A stretch of 64,000 bases of DNA from Hortaea werneckii (Eukaryota > Ascomycota > Dothideomycetes > Mycosphaerellales > Teratosphaeriaceae), in assembly GCA_037044905.1 (NCBI GenBank), contig JBAOKB010000162.1, forward strand, positions 352,388 to 416,387, written 5' to 3'. The position numbers were made by a program, and so were the translations under genes. Each line of letters begins with the position of its first letter. Within the stretch, counting starts at the first letter, position 1. The notes beneath the pieces are model-generated. The model made no database searches. It saw only the letters and a program-made list of their open reading frames with translations, and was not told the origin of the DNA. Below are positions 51,397 to 63,367 of the stretch, piece after piece.

Positions 51397-53189
51397 ATGG
51401 CCACCGACGACATCCCGCCACCGCTCCACGACATCCCCACAGCCAAAGAGAAGAAGTATGACCGCCAACTACGACTCTGGGGCGCCAGCGGTCAAGTCGC
51501 GCTGGAGGAGACGCATATTCTCCTCATCAACAACGGTTCCGGCGTAACCGGCGTGGAAACACTCAAAAACCTCGTCTTGCCAGGCATCGGCCAATTTACC
51601 ATTCTCGATCCCACCATCGTGTCCGAGGCCGACTTGGGCGTCAACTTCTTCCTCGAACATGCATCGCTGGGCAAGTTCCGAGCAGCCGAGACGGTGAAGC
51701 TATTGATGGAATTGAATCCGACATGCCAAGGTCATGCCATTACTGAAGTAAGGAGACTCGACCTCGGTCTGGCAGCTGTCTCTCACTGACCGTGTTGTAG
51801 CCTCTCGAAACCTTCATTACCCGGGAAAACCCCTTGGCTAAATACAACCTCATCCTCGCCGCAGCCCCAATCGAGCCTTCAATCCTAGCACAGATCCAGG
51901 CTCATGCTCAGAAACAACAGACCCCCGCATTGTATCTTCATTCCGTCGGCTACCTTTCCTCCTTTGCCGCCCTCCTGCCGTCTGCTTTTCCCATCGTCGA
52001 CACCCATCCAGATCCGACTGCCACCACCGACTTGAGATTACTAAAGCCATGGTCGGAGCTGCTACAGTTCGCTAAGGAGAAGACGGCTGGGTTGGAGGAA
52101 GGCTCCATGAGCGCAAACGACAAGGCACACATCCCATGGGTCTGCTTACTGCTGCACTACTTGGAGAAGTGGAAGGAGTCACACGAGGGCAAAGTCCCAG
52201 AGAATTACAGGGAGAAGACCGAATTCAGAAGCTTAGTGAGATCTGGTGATGCCAATGAGGAGAACTTCGACGAGGCCTGTGCCGCAGTCCTGAAGTCTCT
52301 AAACCCACCCACACCACCTAGCTCAGTTCGCGAGATCCTCTCCGCCCCTGAAACAACCAAACTCGATGCCGAATCACCATCGTTCTGGCTCATCGCCCAC
52401 GCAGTGCACACCTTCTACACCGAGCATAATCAACTACCTCTTCCAGGCGCCGTGCCAGACATGAAAGCACAATCAGCAGACTATATCAAGCTCCAAAACA
52501 TCTACAAGCAGAAAGCCCGCGATGATTGCGCCCAAGTCATCGCCACCGTGTGCAAGCTCGAAAAGACCACCGGCCGCTCTCCAGAGACCGCGATCGAAGA
52601 GAAAGAAATAGAGAATTTCTGCAAGGGCGCCGCCCACATTCATCTAGTCCGCGGACGACCTTGGCAGATCGCCGGATTAGAAGAAGACGAAGGGAAAGGA
52701 GAGGGGAGAAAGCCAGTGAAATTCAACGACCGCGCCAAGGCAATGGCGATGGAACTCACGATGCCCGAAAGTCTAATAGGGCTCCACCTGGCCTTCCTCG
52801 CCTGGGACGAATACACTGCGACTCACTCCACACCCGCGCACAGTGGCGGCGGCGAGCTACCCCAGATGCCTGGCACCAAGCCGGCCGAAGATTGGCAGAC
52901 GGACGTGGAAAAAGTGACGGGCATCGCGTTCCGCATGCTCGACTTACTCATCAAGGAAGCTGACACGCACATCGAAGACCCGGAGTACTCGGAAGCGAAG
53001 GCCAAAGTCGGCGATTTCTGTATGGAGTTGGTCCGGGCGGGAGGTGGCGAGCTCCATAATATTGCTAGTCTGATGGGAGGGTTGATTTCCCAGGAGGTGA
53101 TCAAGATTATCACCCGCCAGTATGTCCCTGTGGACAATACGTGCTTGTTTGATGGGGTCAAGAGTCGGAGTCAGGTGTTGAGGTTATAG
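51397..53189 (+). CDS. ULA1: NEDD8-activating enzyme E1 regulatory subunit
   Basis: It pairs with UBA3 to activate the ubiquitin-like protein NEDD8/Rub1, needed for cullin ligases. Exons are 51397-51747 and 51801-53189; the 53-bp intron opens GTAAGG, has a CTGAC branch-like site and closes TAG. Joined they give 579 residues (human APPBP1 has 534). The N-terminus is the ThiF-like fold: KKYDRQLRLWGASGQVALEETHILLINNGSGVTGVETLKNL, then LDPTIVSEADLGVNFFL. As in this subunit generally there is no catalytic Cys domain signature. The C-terminus GGELHNIASLMGGLISQEVIKIITRQYVPVDNTCLFDG matches the family end. The start ATG follows a typical leader. It is intact and opposite RKI1. Confidence 0.94.
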
Positions 53190-53570
53190 GGACCGGAAGA
53201 GAGAAAAGAAACAATGGGGTTGTCGGCGAAGGGAGCTTTCATGCGATGGTCAGGAGTCGTGAGACTGAATGAATAAGACGTTCAAACGTGGAATGTGGTG
53301 GCAATAGGTTGTGCACTCGCTGACGTTTCGTTTTTCTTTTTCTTCTTCTTTTTTCTTTGAATCATGCAGTGCTTACATTATTAGCACTGCTTCTTAAAAA
53401 GGCTGCAGTGAGAGAATAGCTCACGCTGCGTACGCATACATAGCCCAAATGCATACAGTCCCAACTGGACGTAGGAGTCTTTTGATTAGCAACGCCGCTC
53501 TACAATTCGAACTCGAACTCCATGTAGGAATCCTCGGACTGCCAAAATCGCGCTCTACGTTAACGAATCC
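53190..53570. other. 3' region of ULA1 before the repeat block
   Basis: T-rich (TTTTTCTTTTTCTTCTTC near 53331-53355) downstream sequence; no gene. Confidence 0.5.
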
Positions 53571-54089
53571 CCGTTAGCTTTTTCGCTCTCGACGCCACTG
53601 TATATCGCCTTCGGTGTATCAATACTTCCTCTATAGCAAATGAGTTACGTCGAATTTCTACATCTCTTATCAGCAAGTTTAGACTGAATGACTAGAATCT
53701 CCGTTAGCTTTTTTGCTCTCCACGCTACTGTACATTACCTTCGGCGCAATAATTCCTCTACAGCAATGAGATACGTTCGCACTGCAATCTCTCTTAGCTT
53801 TTTTGCACTCCACGCTACCGTATGTTACCATCGGTGTAACAATACCACCTCTGCAGCGATGAGATACAATCGGACTGTACAATTTTTGTAGCAAGTTCAG
53901 AATGTATAAACATGATCTCCGTTAGCTTTTTCGCTCTATACGCTGCTATACATCACCTTCGGTTAGCAATACTCCCTCTGTAGCAAGGAGATATAAGCAA
54001 ATGTATCAACATGATCTCCGTTAGCTTTTCTGCTTTCTACGCCACTGTACATTACCTTCGGTTAGCAATACTTTCTCTGTAGCAATGAG
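53571..54089. repeat. Five-copy array of a ~72-bp repeat
   Basis: Copies at 53571-53644, 53701-53770, 53791-53863, 53919-53990 and 54018-54089 share TTAGCTTTT, GCTCT(C/A), ACGC..CT(A/G)..., ACCTTCGG and a GCAATGAG-like end. Spacing alternates between long and short (130, 90, 128, 99), and the spacer after copy 1 resembles that after copy 3, suggesting a ~220-bp higher-order unit that was doubled. It lies in the 3' regions of convergent ULA1 and NNT. No protein is likely to be coded; the short repetitive frames through it are by-products. Confidence 0.92.
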
Positions 54090-54226
54090 ATATGACCGAT
54101 TATCACGATTCTTATGGGAAGATTAGACTGTAGATGATCACGAGTACCGGCCTACGAGGCTTGCGCCGTCCTCCAGCAACGCCATTTGAATCCTCCTTCT
54201 TGTAACATGTCATGCCCCGCTTTCAG

Positions 54227-57200
54227 CTACTTCCCACTGCTCAGTGCCGACTTGAGAGCATCGCAGGTCGCTTTCGCGTCGCCGAAAAGCATCTTGGTGT
54301 TGGACGAGTAGAACAGCGGGTTGACAATGTCAGCGTATCCCGAGCCCATACCGCGCTTCATAACAACCACCTGCTTCGACTTGTATGCTTCGATGATAGG
54401 CATACCCGCGATCGGACTTGGATTTCCTTTGGGTCAGTATACTTCCCTGTTCTGATTCGGTGTGAATAAATCGGCTTACCTGTCCTTCTCAAGCGCAATC
54501 GGGTTCACAGTATCATTAGCACCAATCACGACCGTCAGGTCCACGTCCTCAAACCCTTCCTCATTGATCTCATCCATCTCCAACACGATATCATACGGCA
54601 CGCTGGCCTCGGCCAGCAACACATTACACTGGCCTGGCATCCTGCCCGCCACAGGATGAATGGCGAACTTGACTTCGACACCTTGAGATCGGAGGAAACT
54701 GACCATTTCCGCAATGGGGTACTGTGCTTTCGCGACTGCCATGCCGTATCCGACAACAATGACGACTTTCTGCGCTTCCCGGAGCGAGACAGCTGTCTCT
54801 TCCACTGTTGTCTGAGTGATCTCGCCTTCGATCTTCCGATCGGGGTTTCCTGCTGGGGCGGAGATGCCGCCGAACAGGACATTTGTGAGTGAGCGGTTCA
54901 TGGCGACGCACATGATGTATGAGAGGATGGAGCCGGAAACGCCGATGAGGGATCCGACTGTGGTGAGGATAGGTGAGTTCAGCATGAAACCTTCCGCTAC
55001 TAGGGCGAATCCCGAGTAAGCGTTGAGGACGGTAATAACGACTGGCATATCCGCTCCGCCGATGGCAGCCGTGGTCGTGAAACCCTTGGCGAAGGATAAG
55101 GCGGTGTTGGCTGCGAGACAGGTGGCCGCCACGGCCGGCGCGCCTGGTGCTCCCGCGATGAAAGCCCCCATAGTTGCAACGTTACCGGTGAGTAAACCCA
55201 CGTTGATCAGGTGGCGACCAGGTAGGACCGTAGGACGGCTGGACATCTTTCCGGCAAGCTTCATGAAGGCTACAATTGAGCCCGTGAAAGTCACCCCGCC
55301 GACGAGCACACCGAGGTAGCCGGTGACCATGTGGAGCATGTCGAGATGCTGTACGGCAGCCATGATTGACCCGATACTGGTTAGCACCGCAGCAAGGCCA
55401 ACGACCGAGTGCAAGGCTGCAACCATCTGCGGAAGCTCAGTAGGACCAATACGCCGTCCTAGAAGCGCACCGATCAGACTTCCAGCTCCCGCCACGCCGA
55501 GACATTGCACAAGCGTCTCAGGGGCAAACCCGACTGCTGAGAGCGAAGCGAGCACACCCGAGCCAACACCCAGCATCCCCATCAGGTTCCCCGTCCGAGC
55601 TGTCGTCTGAGAAGCAAGTCCAGTAAGCGAGCCGATACATAGCAGACTACTGGTGAGATAGCCGGCCTGCACCAAACCTGCCATCCCCGTACTAGCAGCC
55701 ATCAGATACCCACCGCCGAACAGCAACCCGGGAACGGCATAGAGCCATGGATATTCTGGAGGATCGGTTGGTCGACGAAACATATCCAACATACGTTTCG
55801 TGATAACGAAACCACCCGCGACGTTGACGAACGCCAGGAGAACAGAAGTGGCCCCTAGCACCTGAGGGAGAGTTTGGGGCAGATATCCTCCGCCCATGAT
55901 GAAGAAGCCTCCGATTCCGACCATGCCGCTGATGGCGTTGGTGACGCTCATGAGGGGGCTGTGGAGCGCAGGAGTCACACCCCAGACGACTCGGTATCCG
56001 ATCAGGCCGGCGAGGGAGAAGGTAAAGAAGTTGCTCATGAAGAGGGGACCGGTGGCTTTGCCTAAGGCTAGTGCGGTTCCCATTGCGCCTGTGACGGCAG
56101 TCACCTCACGTGTGGCCTTTTGCCATGGAGTCAGAGCCAACGTCTCGGCTTCCTTAGGGGCTTCGGCAGGCTTTGGCGCCGAAGCTGGTGGCGCAAGCGG
56201 AGGGGGTGGTTCGAGGAGATTTCCATCATGTGTGACGATTGAACGGCGGACGACTTCGTCGTTGAGATCGATTCCGAAGTGCCCTTCTTTGTTTGAGATT
56301 GAGAGCAGGAACTTGGTGATGTTGTTGGAGTACAATGTTGACGACTGAGTAGGTAGGCGGGATGGGAGATCGGTGTAACCGATGACTGTCACGCCTTGGT
56401 GGTAGGCCAATTCCCCGGGTACGGTGACTTCGCAATTACCGCCGTTCTCAGCGGCCAAGTCAACAATGACACTTCCGGGCTTCATGAGCCCCACCATCTC
56501 TTCGGTGATCAACGTCGGTGCTGGTTTGCCGGGGATAAGGGCGGTTGTAACGATAATGTCAACTTCACGGCACTGCTGCGCGAAGAGTTTCATCTCGGCC
56601 TCGATGAATTCTTTGGACATAACCTTGGCATAGCCGCCACCTCCGGAGCCCTCCTCTTTCATGTCCACCTCGATGAATTCAGCACCAAGTGACTGGACTT
56701 GCTCTCGTACAGCGGCGCGAGTATCGAAGCCGCGAACGATCGCACCCATCCGACGAGCAGTTGCAATTGCACTCAAGCCGGCAACACCAGCCCCAATGAC
56801 CAGAACCTTACACGGAGGGACTTTCCCGGCTGCGGTTGTCTGACCAGTCATGTACCGGCCGAAATGGTTGCTAGCTTCTAGCACCGCTTTGTAGCCAGCA
56901 ATGTTCGCCATGGACGAAAGGACATCAAAGCCCTGCGCACGGGTGATTCGTGGGATCATGTCCATGGCGAAGCTAGTCAGCTTCTTCTCCTGGTAGGTGT
57001 CGATGATGCGCTTATTGCGATCCAGAGTCGGTTGCAGCATGCTAATGATAACGCCATTTTCCTTGAAGCCCTCGATAAAGTTATTTGGGCTCAAAGTCGT
57101 GCTCCTCAATCTTGGTGGTCGAACTTTGAGGACGATGTCCGAATCGGTCCATACACGGCTAGCATTGACCAAAGTCGCACCAGCTGCTTCATAATCATGC

Positions 57201-57616
57201 GCAGGGAACTGTTATTCATTGTCAGCACCTATTAAATCCCCACGCATCATGAGAAAAGGGCAACATACCTGGGCTTGAAAACCCGCCCCATGCTCAACTA
57301 AAACCTCCTTGAAACCTTTCTTCAACAGCAGAGCCGCATTCTGGGGCGTGACCGCTACTCTACGCTCTCCAGTCCTAACCTCAGTCGGCACACCAATCGA
57401 CAACTGGCTGTAAGGAACAGATTTGACAGCTTCCGACTCTGCAGGGGAAGAAGCAGATGAGGAGGTCTGACCCTGCTGCAGCTGCCTTGCAGATAAGCAA
57501 AAGACTCTGCTTCCCGCCCGATGAATACTCGAGCGCCAGAAGCTTGTTAGGCTCGTCCTGCTCTCCTTCCCATGTGGAGCAGTGAGCCTCAAAGGCCGGG
57601 AAGCGGTGGGCCACAT
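54227..57616 (-). CDS. NNT: NAD(P) transhydrogenase, mitochondrial, proton-translocating
   Basis: Transfers hydride from NADH to NADP+ using the proton gradient of the inner mitochondrial membrane, supplying matrix NADPH. Exons are 57616-57269, 57208-54480 and 54416-54227, with introns of 60 bp (GTATGT) and 63 bp (GTAAGC). Joined they give 1088 residues as one chain, the fused animal-like order. The N-terminus is basic and Ser-rich, fitting a mitochondrial presequence. Domain I starts SIGVPTEVRTGERRVAVTP and has the NAD-binding VLVIGAGVAGL near residue 255. A long membrane domain of Gly/Ala/Leu helices follows (roughly 490-890). Domain III has VVIVVGYGMAVAKAQ, HPVAGRMPGQ and VVIGANDTVNP. The last exon supplies PIAGMPIIEAY, MKRGMGSGYA and LLFGDAK-type NADP-binding ends. 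It is intact. Baker's yeast lacks this gene, many filamentous fungi keep it. Confidence 0.95.
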
Positions 57617-58606
57617 GGTGGCGAGCTGCTCAGGTTATCATAAAGCGGAAATCAACAGATCCTGCAGTCGTGCTTGTATGTGGCTACCCTTTCCCTTGCA
57701 GCAGCAGAAAGCGTTACGTCGGGAGCCTGCAGTGTCCGATTGATTGTCGCGCAACAGGTGACTTGGTTGGCTGGGCGATCAGTTGCACAGCATGCAGCGG
57801 ATTGATGTGATGTGAGCGCGATTGCTGCTTGAACAGCTTCACTAAAGCTTCCAAGCTGCGGCAACGAGTGAAGCCTCAATTCCACATCAAAAAGATGCAG
57901 TGAGAGATAGGTGTGTGATTGAAGAGAGGTACACGGAAGTGGTACGCGTCCACAGTGAAAGCCAGCGTGATAGCTCTCCTCTCCCCCACGACCTGGCCGC
58001 CGGTTATTCTCCTTCGCTTGGCGGAAATGGTGCGGAGGTCTTTGGTTCCGGGGATCGATCACGCGCCTGCACGTTTTCGCAGTAGTAGCCACGCGAGAGT
58101 AGTATCAGGTCTGCATGCAGGTATATTGCAGGGTTGCCAAATGCAGGTATCCGTGCATGCGGGGTCGCGGGGCGAGATCCCAGATTCTCTGGGGTATGCG
58201 GAGTAACGCTGGCGAAGGTTTGAGGCTCTGCGGGAAGTACCATGTCTTCAATTTGATCAACAGCGGCGGGAGCATCTTTACAAGGGAAGATTTTTGGCCT
58301 CATATTGGAAAACCTGGTTCCGTTTAGACGGAGACCACAGCTTCAATGTTTCTTCAGCCGACATTCGGATACGTGCGCACAGCATGACATTTTTCGGAAA
58401 AGATACAAGACTGCAAATGCTGCTTCTTGTTCGCGGTCGTGCGAAGTAGAATGATATCAATACGTATTCAGAAACACATGTGCAAACTTACAGTACAAGC
58501 CATGCTCCTTTCATCGCGCCCCTCCAAACGCCATCGCTCATGCGAGTGTGAAAAGGAAGGAAATTCCCAAAGTCTCATACATAGACTCCCAGGGCCTCTT
58601 CCGAGT
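57617..58606. other. Intergenic region between NNT and VMA8
   Basis: About 1 kb with the NNT promoter (near 57617-57950) and the VMA8 3' region. Frames up to 146 codons on the minus strand are Cys/His-rich by chance and not supported. Confidence 0.5.
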
Positions 58607-59839
58607 CTAGAAGATAACGTCCTCATCGCCGTCATCACCCAGGACATTCTTAGGTTCCTGAGTAGGCTCTGATGACTGAACATCCTGTTCTTCATTCTCC
58701 TTGTCGCTGCCGGCTCTCCCTGTCCTGTTCTTCAGCTCAGCGGCGGCTTCGGCATCCTCCTCCGCTCGCGCACGCTCCTTCACACCCTTGACCTTCTTCA
58801 GCCGGAAGAACTCCTCACGATCGACTTCGTCGAGTTCGGAGTTAATATAGCTGATTGTGTTTTCGGTTCGGGGAATGATGACGTGCTCACTACGGTACGT
58901 GTTAGCCAAGCCTTAATCATACCCTCATAAAGCCCCGAGCATCTCGTCGTCGCTAGTCCAGGGAATACGAGGCCTGAAGAGGCAAAGTGGGGAAGGCCGA
59001 GACCTACATGGCGTTCACTCTCCGATTGACCACCTTGATAACCTCGTCCAGGATTACAAAGGCCGTCTGCAGACTCGCAAGCTCCACCAGGGTCTCTACG
59101 GCTCGTGTGTACGTCTCTCGACATCGCTGGACTTGCTGACCTCCACGACCTAACCCGGTCATTTGAAAGTCGCCCCCAACCGAGTCGTCCGTATAAGATT
59201 CGAATTGCGGGAGAAAGACACCGGAGACGTTCTCTTGTCGTGTCCGGACGCGGAGTTTGGCTTGTCGGACGGACTCTGTGACTTGGTAACCGACCTGTTG
59301 TGGGGTTCAAATGTTAGCATCTGGGCTGTATCGTAGCCGACTGATCCTCTCTCTCCATATGGCCGCCCCGTTTCTCTGTCGGATATCCGAGCGGCATTTT
59401 CATCCCAATCGTTTATCGTTCTGCTCTTGCCCTTTCCGACGATAGATTCTTCCCCTCTCATGAACACCCATCATCCCAAGCCCCGTTTTCTCCATGCAAA
59501 ATCCCTTCTTGACTGCGTACATATACATACCATGTTGTTGCCAGTCGCGTAGGTCACTTCAGCCAAAGAAAAGGCAGCAATTTGCATGACACGACCCATC
59601 TTTCGCTTCGCCTCGTCAATCCGGCGGGTGATTTCACGGAAACGCTTGGTGAGAGCTTCGGATTTGCGCTTGAGAAGGTCGTGGCCAACCTGGGCGCCTT
59701 TAAGCTTGGACTTCATGGCACCGAGAGACTGGCGGGTCGGGAAGACTGCTTCCCTCTGGAAGATGAAGGGAGTGTGAGGTTAGCTTAGTGGAGGAGTGAC
59801 GGATGGTAGCGGAGGACATACACCGGCGCCGGATGACAT
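58607..59839 (-). CDS. VMA8: V-type proton ATPase subunit D
   Basis: Part of the central rotor stalk of the vacuolar ATPase V1 sector. Four exons on the minus strand: 59839-59822, 59755-59531, 59294-59008 and 58889-58607; introns are 66, 236 and 118 bp, opening GTATGT, GTATGT and GTAGGT. The first exon codes only six residues (MSSGAG). Joined they give 270 residues (yeast 256). The order of motifs is exact for the family: REAVFPTRQSLGAMKSKLKG, LLKRKSEALTKRFREI, GRVMQIAAFSLAEVTYATG, the splice join to VGYQVTESVRQAK, LGRGGQQVQ, LVELASLQTAFVILDEVIK, RRVNAIEHVIIPRTENTI across the last join, and a DEDVIF-type acidic end. The tiny first exon and the 236-bp intron make it easy to miss. It is divergent from SYF1. 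Confidence 0.95.
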
Positions 59840-60332
59840 GGTTGCGGTGGAGGTAGCAAGACAGTGCTAGATGAGGATGCTATGCTTGAGAAGGCGAGTC
59901 AAATGTCCCAATGGGTGGCGCCGTGAGGTTGAATGCTCCAGAATCGCAGCCCTTGGAAGCTCCAGGTCTCCCCCAAGCGACGTCAACGGCCAGGCGACAT
60001 GCTCCACGCACAGGCCAAGCTTGACTCGCCGGCGTCTTGGCAAGGCTGAAACATTGCGAAGCTCTACATACTACTGTACAGTACCGTGTATGGAGAATTG
60101 GTCACTGCGAATGAAGTAGTCCGATCCCATCAGCTTGCCGCCGTCACACGACGCTTTCGCTCGCGTCGCCTCGTCGCGATTGCGTCCGCCCTCCGCCCTC
60201 CCTCCGCCCTCCTTCCGCTCGACCTTCGAGATTATGCCCGGCGAGCTGCTGCGAACCCTGACGCCGCCATTCACCATCTCGCTTGGGAAGTCGCGACCGA
60301 AATCCTCTGCTGGCAACGAGGAAGGCGCCAAG
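59840..60332. promoter_or_regulatory. Shared divergent promoter region, VMA8/SYF1
   Basis: Separates two core genes transcribed apart. It contains a C/T-rich block (about 60180-60225, repeated CCGCCCT words) typical of fungal promoters and leaders. In-frame ATGs at 60135 and 60234 precede the SYF1 start I chose. Confidence 0.45.
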
Positions 60333-62866
60333 ATGGCCGCCACACCATCGCAGCAGCAGAACTACCTGTACCTGGTCGGCAACAACGACGAAATTTACGA
60401 GAACGACCTCCTCCGCAACCCGGGCAGCATCAAGCCATGGATCGACTACGCCCACTCCAAGCGGCAATACGGCACCTTGCTCGAGCAGGCATTCGTGCTG
60501 GAACGCGCGTGCAATGCTCTGCCGCGAAGCTATAAGCTGTGGAAGATGTACCTCGAGCTGCGGACCGCCCATCTCAAGGGTAAGAACCCCGCCAAGAATA
60601 AGACCGAGTTTCAGAAGGTGAACGCGTTATTCGAGCGCGCTTTGGTCCTGTTGAACAAGATGCCGCGGATATGGGAGATGTACGTGGCTTTCCTGTGCCA
60701 GCAGCCCTTGGTCACGTTCACTCGTAGGACCTTTGACCGCGCGTTGAGGGCCTTGCCCTTAACCCAGCACGCCCGCATCTGGACTCTCTACCGGCCTTTC
60801 GCGAGCAGTGCGGGCGGAGAGACAGCGGTACGGGTATGGAGGAGATACATCCAGACACATCCGGAGCAAGTAGAGGACTTCGTCCGAGCTGCTCGTACAA
60901 GAAGGGAAATACACCGAGGCTGTGCAGAGATATATTGAAATTCTAAACAATCCGCGATTCAAGAGCAAAGAAGCCAAAGGACCCTTCCAACACTGGACTG
61001 AGATGCTGGAACTTCTCATCGACCACGCGCGCGCCATTCCAAATCCTGTTCCGATGCGCGATGGCAGCACAATGGCTGTCGAGACGATCATCCGCAGCGG
61101 TCTGACTCGCTTCCCCGATCAACGTGGTATTCTTTGGGTGGGACTCGCACGATACTACATCAACCTTGGCGCATACGAACGAGCTCGTGACATCTTCGAA
61201 GAGGGCATCACGACCGTCATGACTATTCGTGACTTCTCCATCGTCTTCGACACTTACGCCGAAGCCGAAGAAGCCCTTATCTCTATCAAACTCGAGGAGT
61301 CCGCCACCCGACAACAAAAAGGTGTCACAAACGAGGACGCGGATCTCGATCTCGACATTCGCATGATGCGCTTCGAGCAGCTCATGGATCGCCGTCCCTT
61401 CCTGGTTAACGACGTTCTACTTCGCCAGAACCCGCATAATGTCGCCGAATGGGCCAAGCGCGTAGCATTGTGGGGCGAAAATGCAAAGATGGTCGTGCAG
61501 ACATACACAGATGCAATAGCAGCCATCAATCCAAAGAAGGCTGTCGGCCGCTTCCATGAGCTATGGACGAATTACGCCAAGTTCTACGAAGCTGGAGGCG
61601 ATCTGCAGAATGCACGGGTGATCATGGAGAAAGCCGTCAAAGTTCCATATAAGAGCGTTTCCGAGCTCGCAGAGATGTGGACCGAATGGGCAGAGATGGA
61701 GTTGCGGAATGAGGAGTTTGACAATGCCGTCCGCGTCATGGAGACGGCGACCAAGGCTCCGAAGAGGAGCGGAGTGGATTACTTTGACGAAACGCTCTCC
61801 CCGCAGCAAAGAGTACATAAGAGCTGGAAGCTCTGGAGTTTCTATGTCGATCTTGTCGAATCCGTCGCAAGCCTCGACGAAACGCGGAAGGTCTACGAGC
61901 GCATTTCGAGCTTAAGATCGCCACCCCTCAAACCGTCGTCAACTACGCCAACCTGCTCGAAGAGAATGGGTACCACGAAGACTCGTTCAAAATCTACGAA
62001 CGCGGCCTCGACCTCTTCTCCTACCCTGTTGCTTTCGAACTCTGGAATCTTTACCTCACCAAAGCCGTCGACCGCAAAATCTCCATCGAGCGCCTCCGCG
62101 ATCTTTTCGAGCAGAGCCTGGAAGAGTGCCCACCCCGTTTCGCCAAAACTCTGTACCTCATGTACGGCGCGCTGGAGGAAGAGCGGGGGCTGGCACGCCA
62201 TGCGATGCGCATTTACGAGCGCGCCACCCGCGCCGTCAGCGACGAGGACCGGACGGAAATGTTCGAATTCTACATTACCAAGTCCGCGTCCAACTTCGGG
62301 CTTACGTCTACCCGACCCATCTATGAACGCGCGATCGCCGCCCTCCCCGACAAGGAAGCAGGCAAATGTGTGTCAAGTTCGCCGAGATGGAGCGCCGACT
62401 CGGAGAGATCGACCGTGCCCGTGCCATCTACGGCCATGCGAGCCAGTTCTGCGATCCCCGCGTCGAACACGAGTTCTGGCGGAAGTGGGAAGCGTTTGAG
62501 GTCGCGCACGGGAATGAGGATACGTTCAAGGAAATGTTGCGGATCAAGCGCAGCGTGCAGGCGCAGTTCAACACGGATGTCAACTTCATCGCTAGCCAGG
62601 CTATTGCGAGACAAGCTGCTGGTAATGGTGCTGGGGCGGCGGATGGGATGAATGGGGGTGATGCTGCCGGAGGCGAGATGGATATGGAGGTTGATGGGGA
62701 TAAGGCGGATGCTATGGCGGCTTTGGGGAAGCAGGCCAGAGCGCCGGTAGGGTTTGTGGCTGCTAGCTCAGGCCCTGAGGGTGGGAAGAAGGCTGCCCAG
62801 CCGCAGCAGGAAGCTGAAGCACCGGTGAAGAATTCGGAGGAGATTGATCTTGATGAGGATCTTTGA
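60333..62866 (+). CDS. SYF1: Pre-mRNA-splicing factor Syf1, interrupted by three single-base shifts
   Basis: A HAT-repeat scaffold of the Prp19/NTC complex that acts in spliceosome activation in the nucleus. The frame starts with QNYLYLVGNNDEIYENDLLRNP, the family N-terminus, followed by W...Y/A..E HAT repeats through the whole length and an acidic tail. Three shifts break it: an extra base at 60884-60885 (between VEDFV and ELLVQEGKY), a missing base in a T run at 61904-61906 (VYERI to FELKIATP), and a missing base in an A run at 62364-62366 (DKEAGK to MCVKFAEMERR). With them read through, the length is 844 residues, the family norm (~855). No stop other than those caused by the shifts, and no other decay, is seen. 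Two of three lie in homopolymers, so sequencing error is the likeliest cause; a true pseudogene is unlikely for an essential gene. The start could also be 60234. Confidence 0.9.
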
Positions 62867-63367
62867 ATATGATGGCGTTTCAAAGCGAGAGTAGAATCTT
62901 TATTTTGTAGAATATGGACATGAGAGCGATGGCCGTCTGTGGCTGAGTTTCACAGCTTTTTCTGCGAGTGGCGCTTTCTGCCTAATCTGGAGTTTCCACC
63001 AACAGACTTGAGAATGTTATGAAACAGAACAGCGATACCTCCCATCTTTCGAAATTGTTGGCCTCCTTGCCATTCTTTCGGACTCCATTTGACGCTGTTG
63101 CCAAAGCCACTTCTTGTGGAACAGACCGAGCATACATGAGGTGGCATTCTTGTGCAATACAGCCCGATAACATTTACCATCGCACAAAAAATTCTGTTTT
63201 TACGCACCCAGTTGTACCTACTCCACTCAGCAGAAGCATATGGCCCTCTTGATTATGCTTTTGAACCCTCCCACCTTCCCTAGCACTGAGAAGCGTTGGG
63301 TCGTTCCGTAAGTCAAGTTCTTGCGACATTGGAAGAAGGCTCGCATTGCCACGTGCATCTACAGCTC
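62867..63367. other. Intergenic region 3' of SYF1
   Basis: No gene or repeat recognised; 3' region of SYF1 and of the partial minus-strand gene. Confidence 0.5.

Noticed and set aside
53679..53894. Repetitive minus-strand frame with Cys-rich repeats
   Set aside because: It is produced by two copies of the 72-bp repeat and is not kept open over the other copies.
57652..58092. 146-codon minus-strand frame between NNT and VMA8
   Set aside because: Sits on the NNT promoter side, with chance-like composition and no recognisable feature.
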